DNA of 64,000 nt from Trichomonas vaginalis G3 (GCF_026262505.1 NC_067204.1:13038522-13102521), one strand, 5' to 3'. Numbered from the stretch's first letter, positions 31,069-42,702 are shown. The notes: generated by a model from the letters alone, not told the origin. Numbers and translations: made by a program.

Positions 31069-31809
31069 CAAGAATATATATCAGCATCTGTTTAGCTATA
31101 AATTTTGTGTTATTTCTAAATATTTACACTCTATTAATTTTCATAAATTGTTTCTTTTCCCAACAGCATTAACCTTTAATAAATCGATATTAGAAACACC
31201 AAAACGATAATTTTAACAACTAATAAAGTATGAATATCTACTTTGCAAATCTATCAAACATTTCATAAAAGGTAGCAATTTATTACCATCACACGATAAC
31301 ACATTTAGAAAACACAATTGTGGTAGCATTTAATCAAATTAATTACAATCAAAACAAATTGTTAGGCAGCAATTGAAGATCAACACATTGCCTTGTTATA
31401 TCTAGTTACGGCAAAAATATCCAATAAACGATAGCAAGTTTCTTATCTTGAATATGAAATCCATGCCGAAATCCGAGCCAAAAAAGGATTAACGAAAAAA
31501 TAATAGTAGGTGCTTATCCTAGTCAAGTGTATAATTTTGCTACTAATTTTAAGATCTATCTCCAATTGTAGAGTTCTGAAAACTTTCTCAAGTCAGTTTT
31601 CTTCTTGTGCAATACATAAGTATATGGTGTAGTTTGAATATCAAAAGAATTTTGGACTATCTTTTTTGACACGGAAAAAAATTAAATTGAGTTACAATCG
31701 ATCGACATCGTTCAATCATTCCGAATTTTAAATAATTCATGATTTATTTTGTATAAGGTTTCTCTTGTATTCAAAATTTCAAAACTCATGTCACTTCATT
31801 GAAATACCT
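31069..31809. other. Intergenic, 0.74 kb
   Basis: AT-rich spacer between the kinase stop and foldback copy 2. No gene or RNA supported. Confidence 0.5.
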
Positions 31810-33060
31810 GTTGTAAACAGAAATTCATCAAAAGTGACACCTCAGAAAAGCTAAAATATTGAATTTTTGGAACTTTTGATAGAGCACGTTTTTAAATATT
31901 AATTAAAGTAAATGTATATTTTGTAAAGATTCTTTTTAATAAAAAAATAAAATTTTGAAGAAGAACACAAAATCTTCTGAAAAATAATATCACATAAACG
32001 CATATTATTTTCTAATATATAACTATTTTATATAAAAATCAAATTCAATGATCTTAAAAGCGAAGGATAAACCTCAAAATTTACGAATATAATGAGTGGG
32101 AATATAATGCTTATCTATCATAAAACCATATGAAATATCAATTTTTGCTTTACGCCTAATTTTTGACGACAATTAGCAAAAAATGTTAAATGTTAACACT
32201 CAGTCCATTTGAATATGAAAAATAAAATTGACTTTGATTAAATGTTTTTATTTATCATGCAATTCTTCTTGCGACCAAAGATTTGACTAAAAGTTCAAAA
32301 AATAAGATAGCTTAAAAAATAATATACGGTAGTGTTTACTAATAGATGAATAGTATATAAATTCTATTAAAATGGATTTGATCCAAAAAAATATAAACCA
32401 AAAATAATTGTTATAATTTAAATGAAGAAGTAATTTAAAACGATTTATTTATGATCAAATTTTATATATTTTTTTGGATCAAATCCATTTTAATAGAATT
32501 TATATACTATTCATCTATTAGTAAACACTACCGTATATTATTTTTTAAGCTATCTTATTTTTTGAACTTTTAGTCAAATCTTTGGTCGCAAGAAGAATTG
32601 CATGATAAATAAAAACATTTAATCAAAGTCAATTTTATTTTTCATATTCAAATGGACTGAGTGTTAACATTTAACATTTTTTGCTAATTGTCGTCAAAAA
32701 TTAGGCGTAAAGCAAAAATTGATATTTCATATGGTTTTATGATAGATAAGCATTATATTCCCACTCATTATATTCGTAAATTTTGAGGTTTATCCTTCGC
32801 TTTTAAGATCATTGAATTTGATTTTTATATAAAATAGTTATATATTAGAAAATAATATGCGTTTATGTGATATTATTTTTCAGAAGATTTCATTCTATAT
32901 GCCTATGAAAAGTACTCTCAAAATTAACTTTTTCCTAATTATAATTAAATCTAGAATATTGTATTATGCTTAGTATTATTTCATTTTTCTCATTCAATTT
33001 AGAATTTACAAATGTCAAAAAATTGAGAGCTGTCACTTTTGATGAATTTCTGTTTATTAC
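31810..33060. mobile_element. Foldback element, copy 2
   Basis: A 1,251-bp uninterrupted copy in the orientation opposite to copy 1. Target duplication ATACCT (31804-31809 and 33061-33066). Layout: terminal GTTGTAAACAG and CTGTTTATTAC, about 160 bp unique at each end, then arms at about 31972-32392 and 32468-32890 around a loop of about 75 bp. All four ends of the two copies carry AAAAGTGACA (here 31830-31839 and inverse 33031-33040). The right end is 100 bp upstream of the giant helical-repeat gene. No coding capacity. Confidence 0.85.
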
Positions 33061-33159
33061 ATACCTGCTTCGTACATAATAAAAGAATATAAGTGCCTAA
33101 TTTTTGACAAATTTTCTTCATGAATAATCGTCTTACATAAAAATAAGTTTTTGAAGGGG

Positions 33160-36100
33160 ATGAATGCTCAGTCCTTCGCGACAAAACTTATGAAAAATAC
33201 TGTGTTAGCATCTCAAATGGGCCGTCTTCGTGATTGCATCCATTTTGATGCTAATGAAATGTTTGCAAATATTCCAATACCAATCACAACTGGCAAAAAG
33301 GACAAAATCCTCGAATCAGAAATTAAATATCAGCAGTATCTCTCCAGAGATCTTGTTACAAATTTTAATGCCTTAAATATTTTAGACAGCTTAGCACAAA
33401 TTGGCTCAAATTCAGCCACTTCCGCCTTCGAGGAGTTTGCTGCTGATCTCCCTGAGCTTGACATCAATAAGACTGATGAAGTCGAAACAGATTCTGGAGT
33501 AGATTTGACTTTACGCTTTGACAAGGAAAAATTCAAAGTCGATAACATGTATCACAGGATAGCATTCAACGTATACTTCAATCAGGTATTATGCGCATTC
33601 ACAAAGAGACTTATGCTCGCTTCTAAACTCTCAGGAGACGATAAAATGGAAGAAATTATTAATCAAATTCCTCAGCTTTTACAGAAATATTTAAACTCAT
33701 TATCCGGACCAATATTTGCCTTTAATGCCAAGCTTTGGTCTGAGCCATTATGCCTCCTTTCTAAAGTAAATCTTCCTGCCGTGTTAAATTCTATGGAAAA
33801 GAACATTCCAGATCCATCAACTGATACACCACTTGCTCTTATGACCATGTTCAATCTTTACTCTCAGGTAGTTATAGATAAAGGTGCTGATGTTTCCAGA
33901 ATAATCAACATCTGCCATAAATACGAGAAACTCATCAAGAATACCAAACCAGATGCTATCCACCATAATGCATCAATCGAATGGCTTATGAACATCTCCC
34001 TTGGAGTCTTTATTCTCGATCCTTCTCAAACATCATCTCAATTTATCTACGATATGTCAGAAATCGCCAAGAAGTTCCAAGGAAACAACAAAATGGCCGA
34101 TCCATCCGAAGCATTCCGCGCTCATATCTACGCTTTTTCGAATCATCCGAAGCTTCATAATCCACTTGACGAATACTTCACGAAATACATCGGAAAAGAT
34201 CCGAAGTACTTTACAATGGAAAACGCTCCAATACAATTACGTGCTATCAGCGCTTTAATTTGTGGAAAATCGTATTTCCCTCCATTCATCCGCCAAATCC
34301 AACATTCACAGTACGCTGAATGCAAGAGCGCCATGTCAGTAAAGATTGCTTCAATGGCTTTTCAATTAATTTTTGATCATCAAGAATTATTTGACAGTTG
34401 CCAGTTAACTCTTTCCGAAACATTAACTTGCATCGCTGCAGCTGATTTCCAAGATTTTGTTACTAAGAAATTGAAGGAATTATTCCATCCAGATTTCTTG
34501 ACTAATAATTGTTTCGCCGTTTTCGATTGTCTTCATCAGATTATCTCTCCTGCATCTAGATTCCAGGATCTTACTCAAGCGAACATCGGTCTCTTCTCGG
34601 ATCTTTTCAATTTCGTATCATCTCATATTGAAACTATCCTTGAGAAGATTCCAACAAAGTCAGGCAACGTAGTTTATAAATCTATTCCACTTTACGACTC
34701 TCTAACTCTCACTCCTGACTGGGAAAACGTAATTTTACCACCCAAGGTCGACAAGAAGCTGGAACTCTGTTTGTACAACATGAAAGACACCAACTTTGCC
34801 GTCCCATTAATCCTTCGAGCTCCGATCAGATTCTCTGCAAAAGATACAAAACCTTGGACATCTGTCCTTGCCAAATTCTACGAGTCATCTGTCTTCGAAT
34901 CGATCACTGATGTCAAGCTTAATGTTGCTGAGCTTCCTCCGAACGAATTGACTCAAGAATTATCTTGCATTTCATTAATACCTTTCTTCAAGTCAGAAAC
35001 ATTCATCGAGAAGCTTGCTCTTCACATCAACATCGCCAATCCTCATATTTCATCCGCATGCTTACGTACTTTACAGTCAATTTTAATTCATAACCCACAA
35101 TCAGCAGATTCCATCATCGGAGCCATCAACAATAATCCAATCTACAGTCTTGAAGACCTCTACAACAACATCCAGGCCTTAACAAACGTCATGTCCATTA
35201 TTCATATTGCTAAAGCCGAATTAAAGCAACAAAGTTTACTTTCCATCTTCTCCGCCATCATTACCGGTCTCTGTACTCCAACTCCTGCCATCAGGATCCT
35301 TGCCATGCAGCTTGCCCAAGAAGTTTCTTCGATTGGCAAAGTTCATCCGAACTTTTTAGCCTTTTTAGATGAAAACTCCAGCAAGATCTCCACAAATCTC
35401 AAGCATCTGATTATTACACACGGTAACTACTCCCATATTAACATCACAAACGTTCCAGAGATCACATTCCAGTCATTAATTCCAACAGGATACGATTCCA
35501 TCTATTCCTGCGCTCTTTCCATTCTTGGACAAGTGATGAGCGGCTCAAACATCGCTGTAGAAGCCGAGCAAACTATATTAAATATAGTTTCAAACACATC
35601 ACAAATCAAATGTCCACTTTTCCTCATAAACGTTTACATTTTCGTGTCAGCTTTATCGAAAGGAAACTCTGTTGCCACGAAAATCAACGAGATACACGAG
35701 TTATTGTCCAAACCAGAAGGATGCGAAGATCATTTACTCCCGTTCTTGGCTTTCTACACTTCAGGATTCGGTGTTCCAATCCTCAAGAATTTGCAGCCAA
35801 ACGGTCCTTTCATGTCACATGTCATTTCCTTCACCTTCAGAAATTTGATAGAGTACGATCAAAAAGCTGAAGAAACCGGTTTGACGAAATTCGATCACAT
35901 CATTTCCTTGGCGTTAAAGAACCAAGCATTTGACTCCACACCAACATTCAAGATCAATGAGGAATACTTGTCAAATAACCAGCATGTTATTTATGCATTA
36001 TGTGACATTGCTTATTCCATCAAGAAGATTTACGATGATTTGTATCAGAACAACATTTCTGAAGCGAGATCTGCATTTCCAAGAAACACAGTTTACGGTG

Positions 36101-39100
36101 GAGAAAAACTGTCTTCTGATGCAGCCAATAGATTATTTGCTTGCTTAGTCAATTGTTCATCTGCTCCTGATAAACTTCCTTTCCAGGAATTGAGAACAAT
36201 CTGTAGATCAGCTCTAACAGCCATGATAAGAGTTTACACAATTCCTGATTCACTTTTCAATTCATTGAAAGATAACCTTAATACTGTCAGTGAAATTTCT
36301 TTCAGTGTATTGACAAGTGTATTGGGATCCGCTTACAATGTTATGCTTCCTCTTTATATCGAGAGATCCATTGACAATCCTATCTTCTTCAAAGCGATTT
36401 GCGCGCAGTTCATGCCGATTGACAATGTCGAAAAATTCATTTTGAAGTGGAAATCGAATGTTTCGACAGAATTCAATGATTCCGAGAAAGATTTCAATGA
36501 AACAACAAACGCAAACATCGCTGGATTGTTAACACTTTCTTTCTACATGTTGACACACAGTGAATCAACAAACAGAGCATCAGCAATTAACTTGTTAACT
36601 TGTGTTGCTTTGGGAGCTTTGTTTGTTTCAAATGACCAAGAATTGCATGGATTATCTGCATTAATTCATAGAATTAATACTTTCATGCAAGGAAATGTCA
36701 CTTTACCTCCTGAAATCAACTTAGATGTCTTCATGCAAATCTCCGAATTGCTTTCAAAGAAGTTAAGATCATCTACTGAAATTGTTTTGTCTCATGCAGC
36801 ACAAATCATCAAGAAGAAACCAAATGAATGCAATGTTTTCATTTCAATCATGACACCATGGTTGAAAGGATTAGTTTTCAACAGGGATTGTGCAGGAATT
36901 GTTCCTGAAATAACTGATGAAAAACTCATAAGATTCACTGGTTTCTCGTTCTTGAAATCCTTCGTCAAGAACATTATTTATCTTACTCTTTGCAACGGAC
37001 ATTTCAAGTTCATTGACCAAATATTGGAGTCAAAATGCGAAGAAATGGACATCCATCAGTATTTCTTCATTTGTCTCTATTCCATCCAACAAAACGATCA
37101 ATCATTGTCTGATAACATTATGGCAGTAATTGATTATTTGTTCAATAAAGATCCTATGAAAGTTATCGAACACATTTCCAAGTTCTTTACTTTCAGATCA
37201 TGGTTCTATTATCAGATCCAGTTGTTGAGAATGGATATACAGTTCGATATGGACAGATTCATGGAAAATATCGCACACACGAACCAGAATTCCAATGAAG
37301 ATTCAGAAGAAGATGTTTCCGACATCGATTTGTTCCAAGTCGTAATTACTTTCTCTTCGAAACTCGTCATGAGATTATTCAGAGAAAAACCGGAATCAAT
37401 CAAACCATATTTAGGGCCAATCATCATTTTCTGTCTTTTGTATTCCGACCAATTCGAAGGAGCTCCTAAAGAATTACTCGGAACAATTCTTTCAAAGAAC
37501 AGTTTTGATTTGGATATAAAGAATATGGCAACAACAATCATCTCTTCCAATAAAACTGCTCTTAAGACAACACCTGATAAATTCTCCAGCCAATTAAGAT
37601 TATTAAGTAAAGTCACTGATATCGATCTAGACTTAATCTTAGTTGCCATCGATTTCATTTATTCCCTTCCAGCTGAAAGCGTCAAAGATTTCGCCACAGA
37701 ATGCTTGAGATGGGGAACAACATGTGGTGAAATAAAGACAGCACACAGAGCAATTATTTTGTATGGAATAACTGCTTCACACGCAAATGATGATATCATT
37801 GACATTTTATTGCGAACATTGTATATTTTCATCAGTGTTTTGGCGGAAAGAACAGCTCCTGGCTGGAAATCAAAGAAACAACAAGTTCTTGCAACAATCA
37901 TGGAAAAGGAATTTGATGCTTCTTTGGCTTATTCATACATCGCTGATTTAGTTGATGTAATTACAAAGATTTCTTGTAATTTAACTGTTCCTTCTCAAAA
38001 GGCATTTCTTTCTGTAATACAACTGTTGAAAGTGCAAAGAGAAGAACACCTCGATATCTTCATGGCTGTTATTAATCATTTAAGTGAATGTTTGTCTAAC
38101 AAACAATTCACTGATTCCCTTCAAAACGAAAATGATTATTTGCAGTTGATTTTGACTCCTTACCATTCAACGCAGTCATTAAAGGGATCCGTGAATTTCA
38201 TGGTCAGATTGCCATCAATGAATGGATTGAAGTGCATCTCGAACTTGAAGATGGAATGCCTTCTTTTGGCCGTTCTTCCTTATTTGTTCACTTTCAGACA
38301 TGACAGGAATTACGCGGAACACGTTGAATCATTCAGACAAAACGTTGATTCTCAGCTTTCTGACATGTTACAGAGAATGGCAAATGAAGGAGATGATGTT
38401 CTCGACGGATTGGTTAAAACAATCCTTAAGATCATTGACGACCAAACATTCTTATTGTCTGTTTTGAACTTCTACACAACAGCTCTTCAAAAGGATTCAG
38501 ATGTAGCAGTTGCAATTTACAAGATTGTTACAATAATGTTGAAGATGACACCTCTTCCTATAACTATCGATAGATTCGGAGGTATCGGTGATGTCGCTGC
38601 TTCTGTAACTGATCCTTTGATTTCTGTTTACGCCATTGAATTCTTGAAACTCTTGCAAGCACAAGGAGGCGGAGTAATGAAGAAGATCGTGTCAAGAGGT
38701 ATCAAACAATTCCCATCAATCGACTTGCCAGTGAAAGCAGACCAATGGAAGTTCAATGAGGAAATCGATCCATTCGATGATATCAAGGAATTACCTCCAC
38801 TCGCAATCATTGATATCGAATACTACGGTTGCGAATTCCTTCAGCCAATACAAGAAACACTTCCAATCATCAAAGTTGCTCCATTCACGTTTTGGGCCAA
38901 TGCAACATTCAAGGCAGAAAACATGCACGTACAAGAGAAGATGCTGCTTGAACTTGATGCTGTCAAGGTCAATGAACCAGAGAAGTTCTTCAACAAACTC
39001 GAAAAAGCTCTTGTAAATGATGATGAAAGTGATGACGAAGATTTACAAGGAAAGAAATCAACCGATGCCAGATCAAAGAAGAAGAATTTCGCTCAGGAAG

Positions 39101-39222
39101 ACCAAGAAGACGATGAGGAAGAAACCAAACTCACTTACCAGGCATTCTTACCTTCAAACAATGAAATCAATGCTTTGGGTTCTGACATCTTATCTGGAAT
39201 AGAATTCCCAAGCTTCCTTTGA
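33160..39222 (+). CDS. Giant alpha-helical (HEAT/ARM-like) repeat protein
   Basis: A 2,020-residue protein starting at the ATG at 33160; the longer frame uses a TTG. It is almost wholly made of paired amphipathic helices with leucine- and isoleucine-rich spacing and no catalytic motif, signal peptide or clear membrane segment. The last 90 residues are acidic and disordered (NDDESDDEDLQGKK, then QEDDEEE), ending in a hydrophobic tail. Size and layout recall scaffold proteins such as Furry/Tao3 or HEATR5/Laa1, but I cannot fix the family by eye. Base composition is richer in G+C than the spacers, as in other well-expressed host genes. Foldback copy 2 lies 100 bp upstream and may affect its promoter. 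Confidence 0.7.
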   Translation: MNAQSFATKLMKNTVLASQMGRLRDCIHFDANEMFANIPIPITTGKKDKILESEIKYQQYLSRDLVTNFNALNILDSLAQIGSNSATSAFEEFAADLPELDINKTDEVETDSGVDLTLRFDKEKFKVDNMYHRIAFNVYFNQVLCAFTKRLMLASKLSGDDKMEEIINQIPQLLQKYLNSLSGPIFAFNAKLWSEPLCLLSKVNLPAVLNSMEKNIPDPSTDTPLALMTMFNLYSQVVIDKGADVSRIINICHKYEKLIKNTKPDAIHHNASIEWLMNISLGVFILDPSQTSSQFIYDMSEIAKKFQGNNKMADPSEAFRAHIYAFSNHPKLHNPLDEYFTKYIGKDPKYFTMENAPIQLRAISALICGKSYFPPFIRQIQHSQYAECKSAMSVKIASMAFQLIFDHQELFDSCQLTLSETLTCIAAADFQDFVTKKLKELFHPDFLTNNCFAVFDCLHQIISPASRFQDLTQANIGLFSDLFNFVSSHIETILEKIPTKSGNVVYKSIPLYDSLTLTPDWENVILPPKVDKKLELCLYNMKDTNFAVPLILRAPIRFSAKDTKPWTSVLAKFYESSVFESITDVKLNVAELPPNELTQELSCISLIPFFKSETFIEKLALHINIANPHISSACLRTLQSILIHNPQSADSIIGAINNNPIYSLEDLYNNIQALTNVMSIIHIAKAELKQQSLLSIFSAIITGLCTPTPAIRILAMQLAQEVSSIGKVHPNFLAFLDENSSKISTNLKHLIITHGNYSHINITNVPEITFQSLIPTGYDSIYSCALSILGQVMSGSNIAVEAEQTILNIVSNTSQIKCPLFLINVYIFVSALSKGNSVATKINEIHELLSKPEGCEDHLLPFLAFYTSGFGVPILKNLQPNGPFMSHVISFTFRNLIEYDQKAEETGLTKFDHIISLALKNQAFDSTPTFKINEEYLSNNQHVIYALCDIAYSIKKIYDDLYQNNISEARSAFPRNTVYGGEKLSSDAANRLFACLVNCSSAPDKLPFQELRTICRSALTAMIRVYTIPDSLFNSLKDNLNTVSEISFSVLTSVLGSAYNVMLPLYIERSIDNPIFFKAICAQFMPIDNVEKFILKWKSNVSTEFNDSEKDFNETTNANIAGLLTLSFYMLTHSESTNRASAINLLTCVALGALFVSNDQELHGLSALIHRINTFMQGNVTLPPEINLDVFMQISELLSKKLRSSTEIVLSHAAQIIKKKPNECNVFISIMTPWLKGLVFNRDCAGIVPEITDEKLIRFTGFSFLKSFVKNIIYLTLCNGHFKFIDQILESKCEEMDIHQYFFICLYSIQQNDQSLSDNIMAVIDYLFNKDPMKVIEHISKFFTFRSWFYYQIQLLRMDIQFDMDRFMENIAHTNQNSNEDSEEDVSDIDLFQVVITFSSKLVMRLFREKPESIKPYLGPIIIFCLLYSDQFEGAPKELLGTILSKNSFDLDIKNMATTIISSNKTALKTTPDKFSSQLRLLSKVTDIDLDLILVAIDFIYSLPAESVKDFATECLRWGTTCGEIKTAHRAIILYGITASHANDDIIDILLRTLYIFISVLAERTAPGWKSKKQQVLATIMEKEFDASLAYSYIADLVDVITKISCNLTVPSQKAFLSVIQLLKVQREEHLDIFMAVINHLSECLSNKQFTDSLQNENDYLQLILTPYHSTQSLKGSVNFMVRLPSMNGLKCISNLKMECLLLAVLPYLFTFRHDRNYAEHVESFRQNVDSQLSDMLQRMANEGDDVLDGLVKTILKIIDDQTFLLSVLNFYTTALQKDSDVAVAIYKIVTIMLKMTPLPITIDRFGGIGDVAASVTDPLISVYAIEFLKLLQAQGGGVMKKIVSRGIKQFPSIDLPVKADQWKFNEEIDPFDDIKELPPLAIIDIEYYGCEFLQPIQETLPIIKVAPFTFWANATFKAENMHVQEKMLLELDAVKVNEPEKFFNKLEKALVNDDESDDEDLQGKKSTDARSKKKNFAQEDQEDDEEETKLTYQAFLPSNNEINALGSDILSGIEFPSFL

Positions 39223-39810
39223 GAAAAAATCATAATTTTATTTATCTTAAAAATATTTCGAATTTTTTTATTAAATAAGACTTGATTTTTTCTAATGTAT
39301 ACTTATGGTAAATTATGTTTATAGTCATGATTTGAATTCAATATTTCACAACACTCGTAATCATAGATAAAGTGATAAAAATATCAGTTATATATGATTT
39401 GTACATGATGTTTTCTTTTGATTTTCCTTTTAAAACAGCATATTTAGATTAGTAATTTCGAAATTTAGATCTAAATTATATCCAAATGAGAATTGTTAGA
39501 TTTCAACATCATGTGTTAAATCACGAAAATTTGTCCATTAACTTTTAAGCATCAGTTGCCTTTAATTGCAGAGGTGGATGAATTGATTTTAAATTAATGA
39601 AGTTTATTTGTCTTGTAATTGTGTTATTCAGAAGTACAGGCATTCAAAAATGCAAGATCTTTGATAAAAAGTTCGATTGAGATTCTGACAAATCAAAATT
39701 GATCAGATGTCAAATTTTAAAATTTTTAATTTATAATGAATGTATAAATCTTGTTTTATCATTTTGTAAATTGAATTGGTCTCAAAGAATAATCTCATTC
39801 AAATTTGAAT
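39223..39810. other. Intergenic, 0.59 kb
   Basis: AT-rich. CTCATTC, an Inr-like sequence, lies about 15-20 bases before the next ATG. Nothing else is supported. Confidence 0.45.
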
Positions 39811-40758
39811 ATGGATGGATCTCACGAGCCTCTCATGGGAGAAGAGACTTCAAACTGCAAGTGCCAGACGAAGAAACCATGTGCAAACAAGCCACTAATG
39901 ATCATGCAAATTTTAATGCTGATTGTTCTTTTAATTGTTTTAGGGATAGCCATATTTTTACTTGTTAACATTGATTCTTCTCATAACGTAGATAAGAATA
40001 GGAGAATTAGAATTGGAATGGCTGGAATGCGCTTAAACGAAACAAATACTGGTGATTTTAACGTTTCTCTCTACAACTACGCAAACTTAAAGTACTTAGA
40101 TGCCATTCAAAAGGCTGGTGGTACTCCTATGGTTCTTCCTGTCCTCACAAACTTATCAATTGACTTAGTTGAAGAACAACTTGATACTATTGACGCTCTA
40201 ATCATTCCAGGAGGCTATGATGTTGTTCCTTCCCTTTATGGAGAAGAAACAACCAAATGGATCGAGCGAACAAGCTAAGTTACAGATATTTATTTGATCC
40301 AGTTAATTAAATCAGCATACGCCTGCAAAATACCAATTCTTGGCATATGTCGTGGTCTCCAAATCATTAATGTGGCATTTGGAGGAACTCTTTACCAAGA
40401 TTTATCATTAACCCCTCAACAATTACCATCTAGGAAGCATTATCAGACAATTGATGGATGTATTCCTACCCACAACATTACGATCAACAATGTATCAATT
40501 TTGTCAGAAATTTTCCCTGGAAAGACCGTAATGGATGTCAATTCCTTCCATCATCAGTGCATCGATCGTCTTGCTAACGGTTTTGCTATTGACACAATGT
40601 CTCCTGATGGTATAATTGAATCAATCCACAAGAAAGAAGGAAGCTTCGTTTTTGGTACACAGTTCCATCCAGAAATGTTTGTAGTTTGCTCAGATTCGTT
40701 CCTTCCAGTATTCTCTAGACTTGTTACTGAAGGCAAGAAATATCTTTCAAGCAAGTAA
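39811..40758 (+). pseudogene. Membrane-anchored class I glutamine amidotransferase (C26/gamma-glutamyl hydrolase-like) with an in-frame stop
   Basis: The frame opens at the ATG at 39811 (MDGSHEPLMGEE), has one transmembrane segment at about residues 30-52 (a type II anchor), then a class I amidotransferase/peptidase C26 domain: IIPGGYD near 130, the nucleophile in ILGICRGLQ and the catalytic His-x-Glu in QFHPEMF. Relatives hydrolyse gamma-glutamyl bonds (PuuD, gamma-glutamyl hydrolase). A TAA stop at 40276-40278 interrupts the domain in the same frame just before the nucleophile, while everything after it stays conserved and open to 40758. This is a recent host pseudogene, an allele, a sequencing error or readthrough. 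TAA ends neighbouring genes, so it is not recoded. Confidence 0.75.
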
Positions 40759-41514
40759 CTCTTAAAATGATATATGAATAAATATAGTAATTTATGATTG
40801 ATATTTTGTTCTAAAACTATAGAAATTTATCAATAACATATGAATTAATGAGATAATGATGCCTTATTTCTTTTGTACTCATGATGGTGGGATAGTTCTG
40901 TGATAAGCGACAACAACAAATAGCCTTATCCTATTTTATGCGCAATGAAATGATCTCGAAAATAATTAACAGGAAAAGAAGAGAGAAAAAGCAAAATACA
41001 GATGTACACTAAGTATACTTGCACCATATAACTTATACAAATTCGATATCATTCTCAATAAAAATAAAATAAAATAATTACTGTCTAGAGGTAATTTTAT
41101 AGTAACAAATGCTCTTCTTACCTATGTGTTTAGTTTTTATCGTATAGCAAATCCTCAATTCAAAGAAAGTAATAAAATGACGTTTCTAATTGTCAATTTT
41201 TTATAAGCCTAACATATGAATATGCATATAAATGCATATCTCTTCACGAATTTCAACAATTCTGTATAAATTACTTTCCTTTATTTGGAAATGTTTCAGA
41301 TTGAAATGTTTAATACCGAATGATATATTCCATTGCAGGAACTCAATAAAATGTTATCAAAAAAATTAGTTCAGATTGACTATCACCACAATCTGACAAA
41401 TTTGATATGCTAACCTAGTATATGATAATCTGATAAATGTAGATTATATCGAAATATAATGACTATTATAGAATATGAGACTGTTTTATTGATTGGAATA
41501 AAAATGACAAATTT
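40759..41514. other. Intergenic, 0.76 kb
   Basis: AT-rich spacer between two convergent genes. No supported feature. Confidence 0.5.
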
Positions 41515-42027
41515 TTAACGCTTGCGTGTAGCACGGCAAGCACCGCAGAAGATTGTCCATCCGAAGATGAAAAGGAATAAGCAAATAAACAATGCAAATG
41601 TTCCGAGAACGGCAGATATTCTATAAACTGGCTGTGTATGGGCGTATCTGATGACATATGGTACTTGTTCCTTTGAATTAACTGTGATTTGTAAATAGAA
41701 TGGTTTATCTGTATCTGGCTTAATAGTAACAGTTGAATATTTTGGATCCTTTGCTTCACCTCTCTTATCTATTGTAGATTTAAGATCTGTGAATTCTGTA
41801 GCATCATATTCACGTGACTTTATTTTGAGATCTTTTGTGAGAGTTGTTGGCAATATAACTAGAATTGCAGCTTTTTTGTCGCCTTGAACTAAATATTCAA
41901 TATTTGGATTGGCATAACCATTTTGATATGTATCATCCAAAGGAAGGACTAAGGTTGATGAAACACAACTCAAAAGAATAGGCAACATGAATTTAATTGA
42001 AATTTTGAATAGTGTCATTCCCCACAT
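41515..42027 (-). CDS. Type I membrane protein with signal peptide
   Basis: About 170 residues from the ATG at 42027 (MWGMTLFK); ATGs at 42018 and 41988 are also plausible, the last beginning MLPILLSCVSSTLVLPL, a textbook signal peptide. A beta-rich luminal domain of about 100 residues follows. Near the end there is one transmembrane segment (ISAVLGTFALFICLFLFIF) and a short cysteine- and arginine-rich cytosolic tail, CGACRATRKR, whose basic residues could serve as ER retrieval. I do not recognise the family. It could be a p24-like or translocon-associated accessory protein. It is the last host gene before the Maverick. Confidence 0.6.
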   Translation of the reverse strand: MWGMTLFKISIKFMLPILLSCVSSTLVLPLDDTYQNGYANPNIEYLVQGDKKAAILVILPTTLTKDLKIKSREYDATEFTDLKSTIDKRGEAKDPKYSTVTIKPDTDKPFYLQITVNSKEQVPYVIRYAHTQPVYRISAVLGTFALFICLFLFIFGWTIFCGACRATRKR

Positions 42028-42301
42028 AATTTTATACTTTGATATCTTGGATAACAAATATGAAGGTGAATGAATCATCAAGATTGATAAAAACAGATTC
42101 AATATGCTGAGAATGAGAAAAATGTATATGTAAAGCACACTAAGATTAAGAATTTGCAGAATTATCTCATCATTTTATAATCAATGATTAAATAGTTTTA
42201 CAATACAATTTTCTCTACCTTGTAATTGAGTTATACCATTCAGGACGCCCAGATCATGTTAAATATTAGATAATATCAAAGTAGTAGGATAGGAAGGGTT
42301 T

Positions 42302-42655
42302 AGTGACTTTTTTTGTTACGTCTATATATAGATGAAGGTATATTTTCACATCTTCTATATATAGATGATATAAAAATTTTTTCTTACGTTTTTTAAGTCA
42401 TGAATTCGTAAGAAAGCGCGACATTATTAAATAAATTAGTAATAAATATTATATACTAAACCATTAAAAAAAATTAACATTAATTTTAAAATAATTTATT
42501 TTTTATCTTTTATAAAAGAAGCTATATATAGATGATGTCAGATATTCCGCGATTAATTAAACATTGTTTAAATCCTGAATGGAATCAATGAAGTCATAAT
42601 CAAAGACCTCATAAACGAGTAAAATAAACTTTAAAAATTAATGTCTTACGAAAAA
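42302..42655. repeat. Maverick left terminal repeat
   Basis: The inverse of the right terminal region (about 63100-63850 and beyond). Bases about 42450-42580 match the inverse of 63733-63845 and flanking sequence essentially perfectly. It includes a shortened copy of the right-end gene. CTATATATAGATG occurs three times (42322-42334, 42355-42367, 42522-42534) and once in inverse at the right (63770-63782). Confidence 0.85.
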
Positions 42656-42702
42656 TTAAAACTTAGTTATGTTTATTATTTTATTTTTTTATTTTGTATG
42701 AA

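Noticed and set aside
40276-40278. TAA read as a sense codon
   Set aside because: TAA ends many genes in this window, so a reassigned code is not supported.
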